Of a stretch of DNA of 64,000 nt, positions 25,465 to 34,114 are shown in pieces. The stretch's first letter is position 1; each line of letters opens with the position of its first letter. Source of the DNA: JBCCGR01 sp039029195. Its GTDB lineage: Bacteria > Pseudomonadota > Alphaproteobacteria > Rhizobiales > Rhizobiaceae. Location: assembly GCA_039029195.1 (NCBI GenBank), contig JBCCGR010000001.1, forward strand, positions 1 through 64,000. The letters are read 5' to 3'. The position numbers and the translations under genes are program-made. The notes beneath the pieces were generated by a model that did not search any database, was not told where the DNA came from, and saw nothing but the letters and a program-made list of their open reading frames with translations.

Positions 25465-26256
25465 CTAGGCAGCTTGACAGAGCATGATCTCCTTCAGGTA
25501 GCGCTCATACAATTCAGCGCGTGAGGAAAGACCAAGCTTCAAATAGATATGCTTGATGTGGTTGCGCACCGTGCCGATGGCCATGTCGAGTGCTCTTGCG
25601 ATGGACTTGGCCGAGTGACCGGTGACAAGAAGTTGGACAACGTCGCATTCGCGCGGTGTCAAAGCCGTCAGGCCAAAGCTCTGCAAGGCGGCATCTTCCT
25701 TGGCTTTCGCAGCCCGAATTCGGTGAGTGACCGAACGATGCGGCATTTGCGAACGGCTTTTCCAGATCAACTTCATGCCGTGCATGGCAAAGGGTGCGAA
25801 ATTGCTGAACTGGTTGCACTCCGCACAGCTGAATGCGGTGAAAAGTTCGGAGCGGCTGAAAGAGATGCACAGAGACCGGTCTTCATCGATCTTTGCCACA
25901 AAGCCCGCATGATCAACCAGGCTGAGGCCATTTTCCTCACACCGTTCGGCAAACTTTGTGCGCCGCAGACCCCGCGGTGCAAGCTCCAGCGAGTTGAAGA
26001 AACCTTCGCCAACGTCAGCCCGAGCGATCTCGAGGATCGGATCATCCTCAATCTCGATTCCTCGTTCTCCGTCGGCTGACCGCAGATTGTTGCGGAAATC
26101 CAGCGTTTCATCCTCACCGGACTTGGACACAATAACGGCTCGCCATGCATCAAAATTGGCGATACTTGAGAATGTGCCAACAAGCAGCGGGATCATCAGA
26201 TAGACATCACGTTCCATCAGAAATTTGGCATATTGCAAACTGATCGTATCGTTCAT
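25465..26256 (-). CDS. LuxR-type helix-turn-helix regulator
   Basis: A 263-residue protein whose last 60 residues are a LuxR/FixJ DNA-binding domain (LTPRECDVVQLLVTGHSAKS, then GTVRNHIKHIYLKLGLSSR). The N-terminal ~190 residues match no sensor domain I recognise; there is no receiver aspartate pattern. The start is placed at ATG 26256, which has AGGTG upstream, rather than an ATG 15 bp earlier. It follows rlmH on the same strand after about 300 bp, so it is probably independent. Confidence 0.85.
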   Translation of the reverse strand: MNDTISLQYAKFLMERDVYLMIPLLVGTFSSIANFDAWRAVIVSKSGEDETLDFRNNLRSADGERGIEIEDDPILEIARADVGEGFFNSLELAPRGLRRTKFAERCEENGLSLVDHAGFVAKIDEDRSLCISFSRSELFTAFSCAECNQFSNFAPFAMHGMKLIWKSRSQMPHRSVTHRIRAAKAKEDAALQSFGLTALTPRECDVVQLLVTGHSAKSIARALDMAIGTVRNHIKHIYLKLGLSSRAELYERYLKEIMLCQAA

Positions 26257-26570
26257 GTTCTTGCACCTCATGTACCCTGTGACTGACCAAACGATAGATG
26301 GAACTCAAAAATAATGCTGGCCGGTTTCCGCATGGGAAGGACAGATTCCGCACTTATTGTCCTTTCCCAACAAAAGCTGTTCTGATCCCGAGTATTGGGG
26401 CGGACCAACAGTGTCCCGGCGCGGTTGATGCTCAGATCACGCATCACGTGACCGGTTTTTGAGACGAAAAATAGCGGGCGCGAGAACCTGACGCCTGAGC
26501 GTTTCCGTAAAAGATTCAGCGGAAACCAGCGTGGCGAATTTGCGCGAAGTCCGCTCAAATCAAGTTGAAT
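26257..26570. other. 314 bp intergenic stretch between rlmH and the LuxR-type gene
   Basis: A minus-strand frame (SGVRFSRPLFF) looks like a chance translation. One inverted repeat, GTTTCCG (26501-26507) with CGGAAAC (26520-26526), could be a terminator for rlmH. Nothing else is recognised. Confidence 0.4.
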
Positions 26571-27053
26571 TCACGCCCGGTGATAAGGATGGCCGGAGAG
26601 GATGGTCACAGCCCGGTAGAGCTGTTCAGCCAGCAATATTCGAACAATTTGGTGAGGCCAGGTCTGGGTGCCGAACGCCAATTTGCGGTCGGCCTTGGCT
26701 ACAACCGTGTTTCCAAGACCATCCGCACCGCCAATGACAAAACACAAATCGCTGGTGCCGCCATCCAGCCAGGTTTGCAACGAATTGGCGAAATCTGTGC
26801 TTGGCAGGGATTTTCCGCGTTCATCAAGCACGACCATGACGGCCCCGGACGGACATCTGTCGAGCAGCCTTTCAGACTCGTCGTTCTTGCGTTGGTCAAC
26901 CGTCCCTGCCCGACTTTCAGGCAGTTCAACCACGTTCAATGAGGTGATGCCAATGCCGCGGCCGGCTTTTTGAAACCGGTCACAGTAGCGCTCAACAAGG
27001 TCCTGATCGGGGCCGGACTTCATCCGCCCCACTGCTAAAAGTGTCACGCGCAT
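26571..27053 (-). CDS. rlmH: 23S rRNA pseudouridine-1915 N3-methyltransferase RlmH
   Basis: A 160-residue SPOUT methyltransferase that methylates pseudouridine 1915 in helix 69 of 23S rRNA. Signatures: VGRMKSGPDQDLVERYCDR at the start, LDERGKSLPSTDFA, the knot FVIGGADGLG and the C-terminal LAEQLYRAVTILSGHPYHR. It is the last member of the obg-proB-proA-nadD-rsfS-rlmH run, 48 bp after rsfS. Confidence 0.97.
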   Translation of the reverse strand: MRVTLLAVGRMKSGPDQDLVERYCDRFQKAGRGIGITSLNVVELPESRAGTVDQRKNDESERLLDRCPSGAVMVVLDERGKSLPSTDFANSLQTWLDGGTSDLCFVIGGADGLGNTVVAKADRKLAFGTQTWPHQIVRILLAEQLYRAVTILSGHPYHRA

Positions 27054-27101
27054 ATCAATATCCCGCCATCCACCGTTTGCAGCAGATGGCGAAGTTGGTT
27101 C

Positions 27102-27518
27102 TTACATCGGAACCTGATCTGCCTGTTGATTCGCCTGCCACATTTTCTCGAGCGCGTAAAAGTCCCGCACTTCCGGGCGGAAGATATGGACAATCACGTC
27201 CCCGATGTCGATGAGCACCCAGTCGCAGGATGGCAGGCCTTCGACCTTTGGTGTGCCCAGACCGGCATCTTTAAGATCACGCAGAAGCCTGTCCGCAACC
27301 GCATTCACATGCCTGTGCGAGCGACCGCTGGTCACAACCATATAGTCGCCAAGGGACGACTTGTCGGTGATATCAATGATGACGGTTTCTTCGGATTTTG
27401 AATCATCGAGCGAAGCGATGACCGTGTTTAGAACTTCTTTGGCGGCAGAAAACGCGGCCTTCGAAGCCTGACTGAGAGCAGGGTTTCCCTGACTTTCAGG
27501 ATGAAGTGCAGTGATCAG
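27102..27518 (-). CDS. rsfS: Ribosomal silencing factor RsfS, apparent CTG start
   Basis: A RsfS/Iojap-family protein that binds L14 and blocks subunit joining. The diagnostic parts are VIIDITDKSSLGDYMVVTSG, then RSHRHVNAVADRLLRDLK and DWVLIDIGDVIVHIFRPEVR. ATG 27341 would cut off conserved residues, and the frame stays open upstream with no ATG, GTG or TTG in the right place. AGGAG lies five bases before a CTG at 27518, giving 138 residues beginning LITALHPESQ (Leu read as Met). I therefore propose a CTG start. Confidence 0.85.
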   Translation of the reverse strand: MITALHPESQGNPALSQASKAAFSAAKEVLNTVIASLDDSKSEETVIIDITDKSSLGDYMVVTSGRSHRHVNAVADRLLRDLKDAGLGTPKVEGLPSCDWVLIDIGDVIVHIFRPEVRDFYALEKMWQANQQADQVPM

Positions 27519-27675
27519 AGTTTCTCCTCGTTTGTCACAAGCCCAATAATCAACAGTGATGTGGTCCGGGAAATCAACGCAGTACTTAAGTCACTCGACC
27601 AGGGATCAACACCGCGATTGCGCCATGTTAGCCCTGATTCCATGACAATTTCAAGAATCTCGATCTGGCTTGAAA

Positions 27676-28272
27676 TCATCGGGCTTTCTGCTCTCTATTT
27701 GCGCGAATAGCCGATGAAGAAAGGTGAGAACGCGGCCCGTGCAGAAAGGTCCAGGCAGGTGGATTCATGTTGGCAAGCAAGGCGGCATCGGTCTCATCAA
27801 TTCTGTAGCGGGCCAATGCGAGCGCGGCTTTTGCAGATCGGTACGAAAGCGTCGATCCAGGCCGGTCGACAACGGCAATCGGCATCGTCTGTGCGATATC
27901 CCGCCAGCGCTGCCATTCGTGAAATTGCTTCAGATTGTCAGCGCCCATGATCCACACAAAGTCGACGCCCGGTCGTCGCTCGCGCGCATGATCAAGCGTG
28001 TTGGCCGTGAATGCACTGTCCAGATCCACTTCAAACGCGGTCACATCAATGCGCGGATGGTCAGTGATTTCTCGACAGGCCGCCAATCGGTCAGGCAGAC
28101 GGGCAAGGGAACTGTGCTCCTTGAGTGGGTTACCTGGTGATACAATCCACCAGATCCGGTCGAGCTGAAGCTTTCTCAGTGCGAGTTTGGAAATCAGCAA
28201 ATGGCCGTCGTGAGGCGGATTGAATGATCCGCCAAACAAGCCGATCCGCATGCCTTTCACGGCAAGCGGCAT
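27676..28272 (-). CDS. nadD: Nicotinate-nucleotide adenylyltransferase NadD
   Basis: A 198-residue enzyme that adenylates nicotinate mononucleotide for NAD synthesis. The ATP-binding GLFGGSFNPPHDGHLL and the C-terminal SSSAIRANR (variant of SSTxIR) are clear; WIMGADNLKQFHEWQRW marks the substrate pocket. The start is uncertain: ATG 28272 is taken; ATG 28251 (directly before RIGLFGG) and a TTG at 28302 are alternatives. It lies between proA and rsfS, the usual rhizobial order. Confidence 0.95.
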   Translation of the reverse strand: MPLAVKGMRIGLFGGSFNPPHDGHLLISKLALRKLQLDRIWWIVSPGNPLKEHSSLARLPDRLAACREITDHPRIDVTAFEVDLDSAFTANTLDHARERRPGVDFVWIMGADNLKQFHEWQRWRDIAQTMPIAVVDRPGSTLSYRSAKAALALARYRIDETDAALLANMNPPAWTFLHGPRSHLSSSAIRANREQKAR

Positions 28273-28313
28273 TCTGACGTCCCGATGGGAGAGTTGAAAC
28301 AAGGCGTCCCAGC

Positions 28314-29603
28314 CTATGGACGGATCTGACCGGTGCCATGGACCCGGTACTTAAAGCTGCACAATTGCTCCACGCCAACAGGACCGCGGGCGTGCATCTT
28401 TCCGGTCGCAATGCCGATCTCGGCGCCCATGCCGAACTCACCACCATCTGCAAACTGCGTTGACGCATTGTGCATGACAATGGCTGAATCCACTTCCGCG
28501 TGGAACCGCGCGACATTTTCCGCTGTCTCGGAAATGATGGCTTCTGTGTGCCCGGAGGAATAGTGCTGAATGTGCTCAATCGCCTCATCCAGCCCGTCTA
28601 CACATCGCACCGATATGATTGGAGCCAGATATTCGGTGCGCCAGTCCTGCTCGGTCACTGCCACAGCAGCAGGGTGTGCGTTCACCACTGTCTCGTCACC
28701 GCGAATTTCGCATCCCGCATCCTGGAGAGCGGCCAGAACGGGTAGAAGATGCGTCTCAACGGCGGAACGGTCGATCAACAGTGTTTCTGCCGCGCCGCAG
28801 ATCCCGGTTCGTCGCATCTTTGCATTCACGGCGATGGCCTTGGTCATTTCAAGATCGGCGGAGCCATCCACATAGATATGGCAGAGCCCCTCAAGATGCG
28901 CGAACACCGGTACCCGGGCTTCGTTTTGAACTCGCTCGACCAGGCTGCGGCCCCCACGTGGCACAATCACATCCATATTGCCGGAAAGGCCGGCGAGCAT
29001 TTCGCCAACCGCCGCGCGATCTGTGGTCTCCACGCGCTGAATGGCATCCACCGGCAGTCCGGCGTCCTGCAATCCACCCTGAAGACAGGCATGTATCGCT
29101 GCTGAAGATTGCGCACTGTCGGAACCACCACGCAGGATGACGGCATTTCCCGACATCAGGCACAAGGCGCCCGCATCTGCAGTGACGTTTGGGCGGGCCT
29201 CGAAAATGACACCGATCACACCAATTGGCGTGCGAACGCGTTCAATCTTCAAACCGTTTGGTCGGGCCCAGCTTGCAGTCACTTCACCGACTGGGTCTTT
29301 CATATCGGCAATCGCTTTCAGGCTTGAAGCGATGTCCTGAATGCGCTGGGAGGTGAGCGTCAATCGGTCGATCATTGCAGCGGACAGTCCGCGATCGCGT
29401 GCGGTCTCCACATCCACCTCATTGGCGGACAGAATGTCAGCTTCACTGCGCAACAGACGCTGGGCGGCTGAAACCAAGGCGGCATGCTTGCGTTCCATCG
29501 TCGTTGTGGCGAGAACACTCGCAGCCTTTCGGGCGCGCTTGCCCAGCCCGGTCATGTAATCGCCAATGTCTGCAATCTCGTTGGTTTGAACTCTATCCAG
29601 CAT
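28314..29603 (-). CDS. proA: Gamma-glutamyl phosphate reductase ProA
   Basis: A 429-residue NADPH-dependent aldehyde dehydrogenase-fold enzyme, second step of proline synthesis, giving glutamate semialdehyde. Signatures: RVRTPIGVIGVIFEARPNVT, the nucleotide turn LRGGSDSAQSS, the catalytic Cys in MRRTGICGAAET, and the C-terminal FGMGAEIGIATGKMHARGP. Its start overlaps the end of proB by 11 bp, so the two are coupled. Confidence 0.97.
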   Translation of the reverse strand: MLDRVQTNEIADIGDYMTGLGKRARKAASVLATTTMERKHAALVSAAQRLLRSEADILSANEVDVETARDRGLSAAMIDRLTLTSQRIQDIASSLKAIADMKDPVGEVTASWARPNGLKIERVRTPIGVIGVIFEARPNVTADAGALCLMSGNAVILRGGSDSAQSSAAIHACLQGGLQDAGLPVDAIQRVETTDRAAVGEMLAGLSGNMDVIVPRGGRSLVERVQNEARVPVFAHLEGLCHIYVDGSADLEMTKAIAVNAKMRRTGICGAAETLLIDRSAVETHLLPVLAALQDAGCEIRGDETVVNAHPAAVAVTEQDWRTEYLAPIISVRCVDGLDEAIEHIQHYSSGHTEAIISETAENVARFHAEVDSAIVMHNASTQFADGGEFGMGAEIGIATGKMHARGPVGVEQLCSFKYRVHGTGQIRP

Positions 29604-30780
29604 GATTGTCTTCCAGGAGTTGACTGTTGATTGTCTTATCTGCTGCGCTGATCAAGGACATATCGTCCCGATGCACCAATTCCGCTCGCCCTTCAAAGCC
29701 GAGTATGTCCACAAGCTCACTGCTTTTTCGACCCACCAGCCGTTTCGCATCGTCTACATCATATCCAGCGAGCCCACGAGCAACTTCGCGACCCCCTTCG
29801 TTGATGATTGAGACAGCGTCGCCCCGACGAAATTGACCCTCGACCGCGGACACGCCTGCGGGAAGCAGGCTCTTACCCAAAGTGAGCGCCCGCTCCGCAC
29901 CCTGATCAATTGTCACCTTTCCGGCAACCTCAAGCTGGCCAGCAATCCATTTCTTGCGCGCCGCAACCGGGTTTTGCCGGGCCGCAAACCAAGTGGCACG
30001 TTCTCCCTTGTCGAGCGCAGCAAGTGGGTTCAGGCGGTGCCCGGATGTGATCACCATTTCTGTACCGGCTGTCGTAGCGATCTTTCCCGCTTCGATCTTT
30101 GTCACCATGCCACCGCGGGAAAGCTCTGATCCAGCAGAGCCAGCCATAGCTTCAATGCGCGGGCTGATCTGTTCTACGTGGGAAATGAACTCTGCATCTT
30201 GTTGCATATTACCGTTGGCAACCGGCGGCCTGGAGTAGAGCCCATCCACATCTGACAATAGCACCAGCAGATCAGCGCTCATCATCGTGGCGACCCGAGC
30301 CGCAAGGCGGTCATTATCGCCATAGCGAATTTCCGACGTGGCGACGGTGTCATTCTCATTGATGATGGGCACGGCACCGAATTTCAGCAAGGTCGAAATG
30401 GTCGAGCGAGCGTTGAGATAGGTGCGTCGGTTGGATGCGCCTTCCGTATCTCCCAGTGTAAGCAGAATTTGGCCTGCCGTTAGTCCCGCTTCTGCCAGAC
30501 TTTCCGACCAGGCCCGTCCCAATGCGATCTGCCCCACAGCTGCAGCGGCCTGACTTTCTTCGAGTTTTAGGCTGCGATTTGGCAGGGCCAGGATGTTGCG
30601 ACCAAGCGCAATCGCACCTGAGGACACCACCAGTACCTCACTGCCACTTCGCTTGAGTCCAGCGATATCTGCAGCAAGACTGGCGATCCAGTCACGCTTG
30701 ATACCAACCTCTCGGTCAACCAACAGAGCGGACCCGATTTTAACAACGATGCGGTTGTAGCTGTTGAGGTGCCAGGTCAT
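29593..30780 (-). CDS. proB: Glutamate 5-kinase ProB with PUA domain
   Basis: A 395-residue kinase, first step of proline synthesis and normally feedback-inhibited by proline. The amino-acid kinase domain covers residues 1-270 (VVKIGSALLVDREVG, VVSSGAIALGRNIL, NENDTVATSEIRYGDNDRLA, SRGGMVTKIEAGKIAT), followed by a PUA domain (about 290-370; RGDAVSIINEGGREVARGLA). The start overlaps the end of obg by 4 bp and the end overlaps proA by 11 bp, making a tight obg-proB-proA unit. Confidence 0.97.
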   Translation of the reverse strand: MTWHLNSYNRIVVKIGSALLVDREVGIKRDWIASLAADIAGLKRSGSEVLVVSSGAIALGRNILALPNRSLKLEESQAAAAVGQIALGRAWSESLAEAGLTAGQILLTLGDTEGASNRRTYLNARSTISTLLKFGAVPIINENDTVATSEIRYGDNDRLAARVATMMSADLLVLLSDVDGLYSRPPVANGNMQQDAEFISHVEQISPRIEAMAGSAGSELSRGGMVTKIEAGKIATTAGTEMVITSGHRLNPLAALDKGERATWFAARQNPVAARKKWIAGQLEVAGKVTIDQGAERALTLGKSLLPAGVSAVEGQFRRGDAVSIINEGGREVARGLAGYDVDDAKRLVGRKSSELVDILGFEGRAELVHRDDMSLISAADKTINSQLLEDNHAG

Positions 30781-31880
30781 CGCATCCGCTCACCGTCGCG
30801 CTCTTCCCGCCAGTCGACGCTTTCATCATTGCTGCTGTCGGTAGGTAGTTTCTGCCATCGCGGATCGTCCGTCTCAGTTTCGTCACGGGCGGCGATTTCA
30901 TCAATTGCTGTCAGAACTTGGCGCAATATTTCCTCGGTGCCAGAGTGTGTGACACTGGACAGAAGCATCACAGAACAACCACATGCTGTTTCAAGAGCTT
31001 GTCTCTTTTCAGCCAACATGTCCTCATCGACCGCGTCAGCCTGGGAGAGCGCCACGATCTGATGTTTGTCCATCAGGTCTGCGCCATACTCGGCGAGTTC
31101 ATGGCGAACCGTTTCATAGGCTTGCGCCACATCCTCCTCCAGAGCGGAGACCAGATGAACCAGCACTTTGGTGCGCTCAATGTGGCCCAAAAACCGATCG
31201 CCAATACCCACCCCCTCATGAGCGCCCTCAATGAGGCCGGGGATGTCAGCAAGTACAAACTCTCGACCGTCGACGCGGGCGACACCTAGATTTGGGTGCA
31301 GTGTTGTGAAGGGGTAGTCCGCAATCTTGGGGCGGGCCGCCGTCACACTCGCGAGAAAGGTCGACTTCCCCGCATTGGGCAGGCCCACAAGCCCCGCATC
31401 CGCGATGAGCTTCAACCGCAGCCTGATCCAGCGTTCGTCACCCTCCTGTCCGGGATTGGTGCGCCGCGGCGCTTGATTGACCGAAGTGCGAAAATGCGCA
31501 TTGCCAAAACCGCCATTGCCGCCGCGCGCCAACAAGGCGCGGTCACCTTCATCAACCAAATCGGCAATCAGTGTTCGGGTTTCGTCATCGAATATCTGGG
31601 TTCCCGCCGGCACCTTGAGTGTGACATCATCACCCTTCGCGCCGTTGCGATTGCGGCCCATGCCGTGCATGCCCGTTTTTGCCTTGTAGTGCTGGGCGTA
31701 GCGATAATCGATCAGCGTGTTGAGGCCGGCGACAGCCTCGGCCCAGACATCGCCACCCTTGCCGCCATTGCCACCGTCCGGCCCGCCATGGGAGATGTAT
31801 TTTTCCCGACGAAAAGACATCGACCCGGCACCACCATTGCCTGACCGGATATGCACTTTTGCTTCGTCGAGAAATTTCAT
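30777..31880 (-). CDS. obg: Ribosome-associated GTPase Obg (CgtA)
   Basis: A 367-residue GTPase needed for 50S maturation and growth control. The glycine-rich Obg fold fills residues 1-158 (GGNGGKGGDVW, GMHGMGRNRNGAKGDD), followed by the G domain with GLPNAGKSTFLASVT, DIPGLIEGAHEGVG and the NKxD-like ALSQADAVDE. The usual OCT tail is missing; instead there is a short acidic end (ETDDPRWQKLP). Upstream are rpmA and rplU, the classical order, here interrupted by a GNAT gene. Confidence 0.96.
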   Translation of the reverse strand: MKFLDEAKVHIRSGNGGAGSMSFRREKYISHGGPDGGNGGKGGDVWAEAVAGLNTLIDYRYAQHYKAKTGMHGMGRNRNGAKGDDVTLKVPAGTQIFDDETRTLIADLVDEGDRALLARGGNGGFGNAHFRTSVNQAPRRTNPGQEGDERWIRLRLKLIADAGLVGLPNAGKSTFLASVTAARPKIADYPFTTLHPNLGVARVDGREFVLADIPGLIEGAHEGVGIGDRFLGHIERTKVLVHLVSALEEDVAQAYETVRHELAEYGADLMDKHQIVALSQADAVDEDMLAEKRQALETACGCSVMLLSSVTHSGTEEILRQVLTAIDEIAARDETETDDPRWQKLPTDSSNDESVDWREERDGERMR

Positions 31881-31974
31881 CGTTCAGGTCTCATTCTGGC
31901 CGGATCTGCGTCCGCTTCGCCTGTCTTAGTCCTTGTTGCGGTCCAAAGAAAGGATCACAGAAGTCACAACAAGC

Positions 31975-32001
31975 GAGCACCGACTTTGCCTGCCGGTGCT
32001 C
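31975..32001 (-). terminator. Hairpin after the GNAT gene
   Basis: GAGCACCG (31975-31982) pairs with CGGTGCTC (31994-32001) around an 11-nt loop; on the minus strand it is followed by GCTTGTTG. It lies between the GNAT stop and obg and would reduce read-through into obg. Confidence 0.45.
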
Positions 32002-32020
32002 AAAGGTCGTCTATGCCGTC

Positions 32021-32575
32021 TCAAGCCGCATTTTTTTGTGGCTGGAGCGGATGAAGATCCAGATAGCGCTCCCGGCTCAATCGGGTGATCAGATCAGCCG
32101 CCTTGCGGTCGCGGGCGGGAGAAAATGTTTCCCCGGAACCCACAACCTCAAAACCGAGTTTGGCCAAAACCCGCTGCGAAGCAGGATTGTCGACAAACAC
32201 GTGAGCCTCCAGCTCAGCGGCATCCGGATCGGCGAAGTGCCGGTCCAGCACACAGTGTGCCGCCTCGCTCATCAGCCCCTGCCCCCAGAACGGTTCAGCG
32301 AGCCAATAGCCGAACATGGTCTTCTCTTCCATCTGGCGCAGTCCCACACACCCGATCAGCCTCTCGCGGAAGATCATGTAAGTACGGGAAGGATCCGTCG
32401 CTGGCTGATTGCGGCGCGCTTCGATGAATTCAAGCGCATCTTTACGATCATAAGGGAACGGCACCTGTGCCAGCATCTTCGACACTTTGTGGTTGTTGAG
32501 GAACAACGCCAGGTCGTCGGCGTCAACCTCCAGAGGTGACCTTAAAGTCAGTCTCTTGGTGATCAGGATCTCCAT
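32021..32575 (-). CDS. GNAT family N-acetyltransferase (RimJ/RimL type)
   Basis: A 184-residue acetyltransferase with the RimJ/L-like opening EILITKRLTLRSPLEVDADD, acetyl-CoA region MSEAAHCVLDRHFADPDAAE and the FVDNPASQRVLAKLGFEVVG signature (VxxxNxxSxxVLEKxGF). The target could be a protein N-terminus or a small amine. I place the start at ATG 32575 with GGAGGG four bases upstream. It sits between rpmA and obg on the same strand, after a strong terminator-like hairpin. Confidence 0.9.
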   Translation of the reverse strand: MEILITKRLTLRSPLEVDADDLALFLNNHKVSKMLAQVPFPYDRKDALEFIEARRNQPATDPSRTYMIFRERLIGCVGLRQMEEKTMFGYWLAEPFWGQGLMSEAAHCVLDRHFADPDAAELEAHVFVDNPASQRVLAKLGFEVVGSGETFSPARDRKAADLITRLSRERYLDLHPLQPQKNAA

Positions 32576-32594
32576 TTTGCCCTCCAAAACAAAT

Positions 32595-32620
32595 AGGGGA
32601 GATGGCGTCCCATCTCCCCT
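32595..32620 (-). terminator. Rho-independent terminator of rplU-rpmA
   Basis: AGGGGAGATGG (32595-32605) pairs with CCATCTCCCCT (32610-32620) around a four-base loop. Read on the minus strand it is followed by ATTTGTTTT. It ends the ribosomal protein message 60 bp after rpmA and 20 bp before the GNAT start. Confidence 0.85.
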
Positions 32621-32679
32621 TGTTTGATTGGCTGGTTTCAACCGGGTCGATGAGACGCCGGTTGATATGTCTTAACCGG

Positions 32680-32949
32680 CTATTCTGCTGCGGCGAGTTT
32701 CGGCATCACGGACACAAAGGTCCGGCCGTTCGCCTTGGTGGTAAAGTTCACATTGCCTTCTGCTGTCGCAAACAGTGTGTGGTCCTTGCCAAGGCCAACA
32801 TTCTCGCCCGCATGCCAACGGGTTCCACGCTGACGCAGAATAATGTTGCCTGGAATCACGTGCTCACCGCCGAATTTTTTCACGCCGAGACGTTTGGATT
32901 CTGAATCGCGTCCGTTGCGGGACGAACCACCGGCTTTTTTATGGGCCAT
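32680..32949 (-). CDS. rpmA: 50S ribosomal protein L27
   Basis: An 89-residue L27. The N-terminal MAHKKAGGSSRNGRDSESK that reaches the peptidyl-transferase centre is present without the Firmicutes-type leader, followed by VIPGNIILRQRGTRWHAG and the usual FTTKANGRTFVSV end. It follows rplU after 23 bp and is followed by a terminator. Confidence 0.98.
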   Translation of the reverse strand: MAHKKAGGSSRNGRDSESKRLGVKKFGGEHVIPGNIILRQRGTRWHAGENVGLGKDHTLFATAEGNVNFTTKANGRTFVSVMPKLAAAE

Positions 32950-32972
32950 TGTCTTACTCCTTCGTCGTCGCT

Positions 32973-33668
32973 TTATTCAGCGGCCAGCTTGGCTGCCTGT
33001 TCCAGCCAGCCATCACGTTCAATACGGCCTTTGAATGACAGGCTTTCATCGACACGTGCAATATCATCAGCCGAGAAATTTGCAACCTGCTCGAATTTGG
33101 TGATACCCAACGCGTTGAGCTTCTTCTCAAGCACCGGTCCGACACCAGAAATCTTTTTCAGATCATCCGGCTCACCTTCAGGTGCGGTGAACAGCGGTGT
33201 CAGCGCCTCGTCCGAGTTTGCGTCTGCTGCCTTAGTTTCCGGTGCGGCTTCCGCCTTCGGCTCGCTCTTGGCTTCCGTCGCAGCTTCAGGCGCTTTCTCT
33301 TCCACCTTCTTTTCTGCAGCCGGTTTTGCAGCAGCCTTTTTCGATGGCTTTGCTCCACCGGTCAAAATTTCGCTGATGCGAACTTCTGTAAAATGCTGGC
33401 GATGACCGATTGTGCGGCGTGAGTTCTGGCGGCGACGCTTTTTGAAGGCGATGACCTTGCGACCCCGGCCCTGCTCCACGATTTCAGCGGTGACCATGGC
33501 ACCGTCAACCGTTGGCGCACCTATGGACGTGGACCCTTCGGCTCCGACCATCAGAACTTCGCTGAATTCAATCATGTCACCGGCATCACCGGCACATTTT
33601 TCCACTTTGAGCACATCGTCAGGGGCAACACGGTACTGTTTGCCACCCGTCTTGATGACTGCGAACAT
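32973..33668 (-). CDS. rplU: 50S ribosomal protein L21 with C-terminal helix-hairpin-helix extension
   Basis: A 231-residue L21, more than twice the usual ~103. Residues 1-103 are a normal L21 (MFAVIKTGGKQYRVAPDD, VIAFKKRRRQNSRRTIGHR). A Lys/Ala/Glu-rich linker (about 110-165) leads to a compact domain, DLKKISGVGPVLEKKLNALG then WLEQAAKLAAE, which resembles the helix-hairpin-helix found in DNA-binding and NuoE-like proteins. Such extended L21 proteins occur in other Hyphomicrobiales. ATG 33668 is chosen from the L21 alignment; an upstream ATG adds seven residues. Confidence 0.95.
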   Translation of the reverse strand: MFAVIKTGGKQYRVAPDDVLKVEKCAGDAGDMIEFSEVLMVGAEGSTSIGAPTVDGAMVTAEIVEQGRGRKVIAFKKRRRQNSRRTIGHRQHFTEVRISEILTGGAKPSKKAAAKPAAEKKVEEKAPEAATEAKSEPKAEAAPETKAADANSDEALTPLFTAPEGEPDDLKKISGVGPVLEKKLNALGITKFEQVANFSADDIARVDESLSFKGRIERDGWLEQAAKLAAE

Positions 33669-34114
33669 CTTTTTTATCCTCGTGTTCAATCCGCTCTCGC
33701 AGCGCTGCTTCCAGCAATTGCGGAACGTCTTCTTCCAGTCGTTTCAGGTTGAAACTTCAAACAAAACAAGGCGTGGAACCTGCCACGCCTGCGCTTGGTG
33801 TGGTGAGTACGCCCAAACGGGCCGATCTGTCAACGTTTACTTTACCAGTTCAACATGCCTCGTGGTTACCATTTGGGACGCCGGAAGAGTGCTTCAACCC
33901 CGTTCGCACTCCAATTGGGCAAGCTCGTTTCCGCCGCAGACCCCGCTTGTGACTGCATTCAGCGGCACGGCATACAGGGCAACAAGGCAGCAACCCATTC
34001 AGCGCCGACTTCGATGCTCCCGTCATCGCGACAGCGGCACCACGGAATAGACTTGATTCAGGCATGACAGATCGCTATGTCCGGCTCCGGTTCGACAAAC
34101 ACGCGTTCCTATTC
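33669..34114. other. 446 bp region upstream of rplU and of tRNA-Ser
   Basis: Contains the minus-strand leader of rplU with the hairpin at 33770-33789, and the presumed promoter of the plus-strand tRNA. Several overlapping short frames have no recognisable product. Confidence 0.4.
33770..33789 (-). promoter_or_regulatory. Leader hairpin of the rplU-rpmA message
   Basis: On the minus strand GGCGTGG - CAGGTT - CCACGCC is followed by TTGTTTTGTTTG, a compact stem with a T-rich tail about 100 nt before the rplU start. It has the shape of an attenuator in a ribosomal-protein leader; alternatively it terminates an upstream transcript. Confidence 0.45.

Noticed and set aside
26440..26560. Possible tRNA-like structure on the minus strand upstream of the LuxR gene
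   Set aside because: The T-loop consensus GGTTCRANYCC is not met and no anticodon arm can be folded; only a simple inverted repeat remains.
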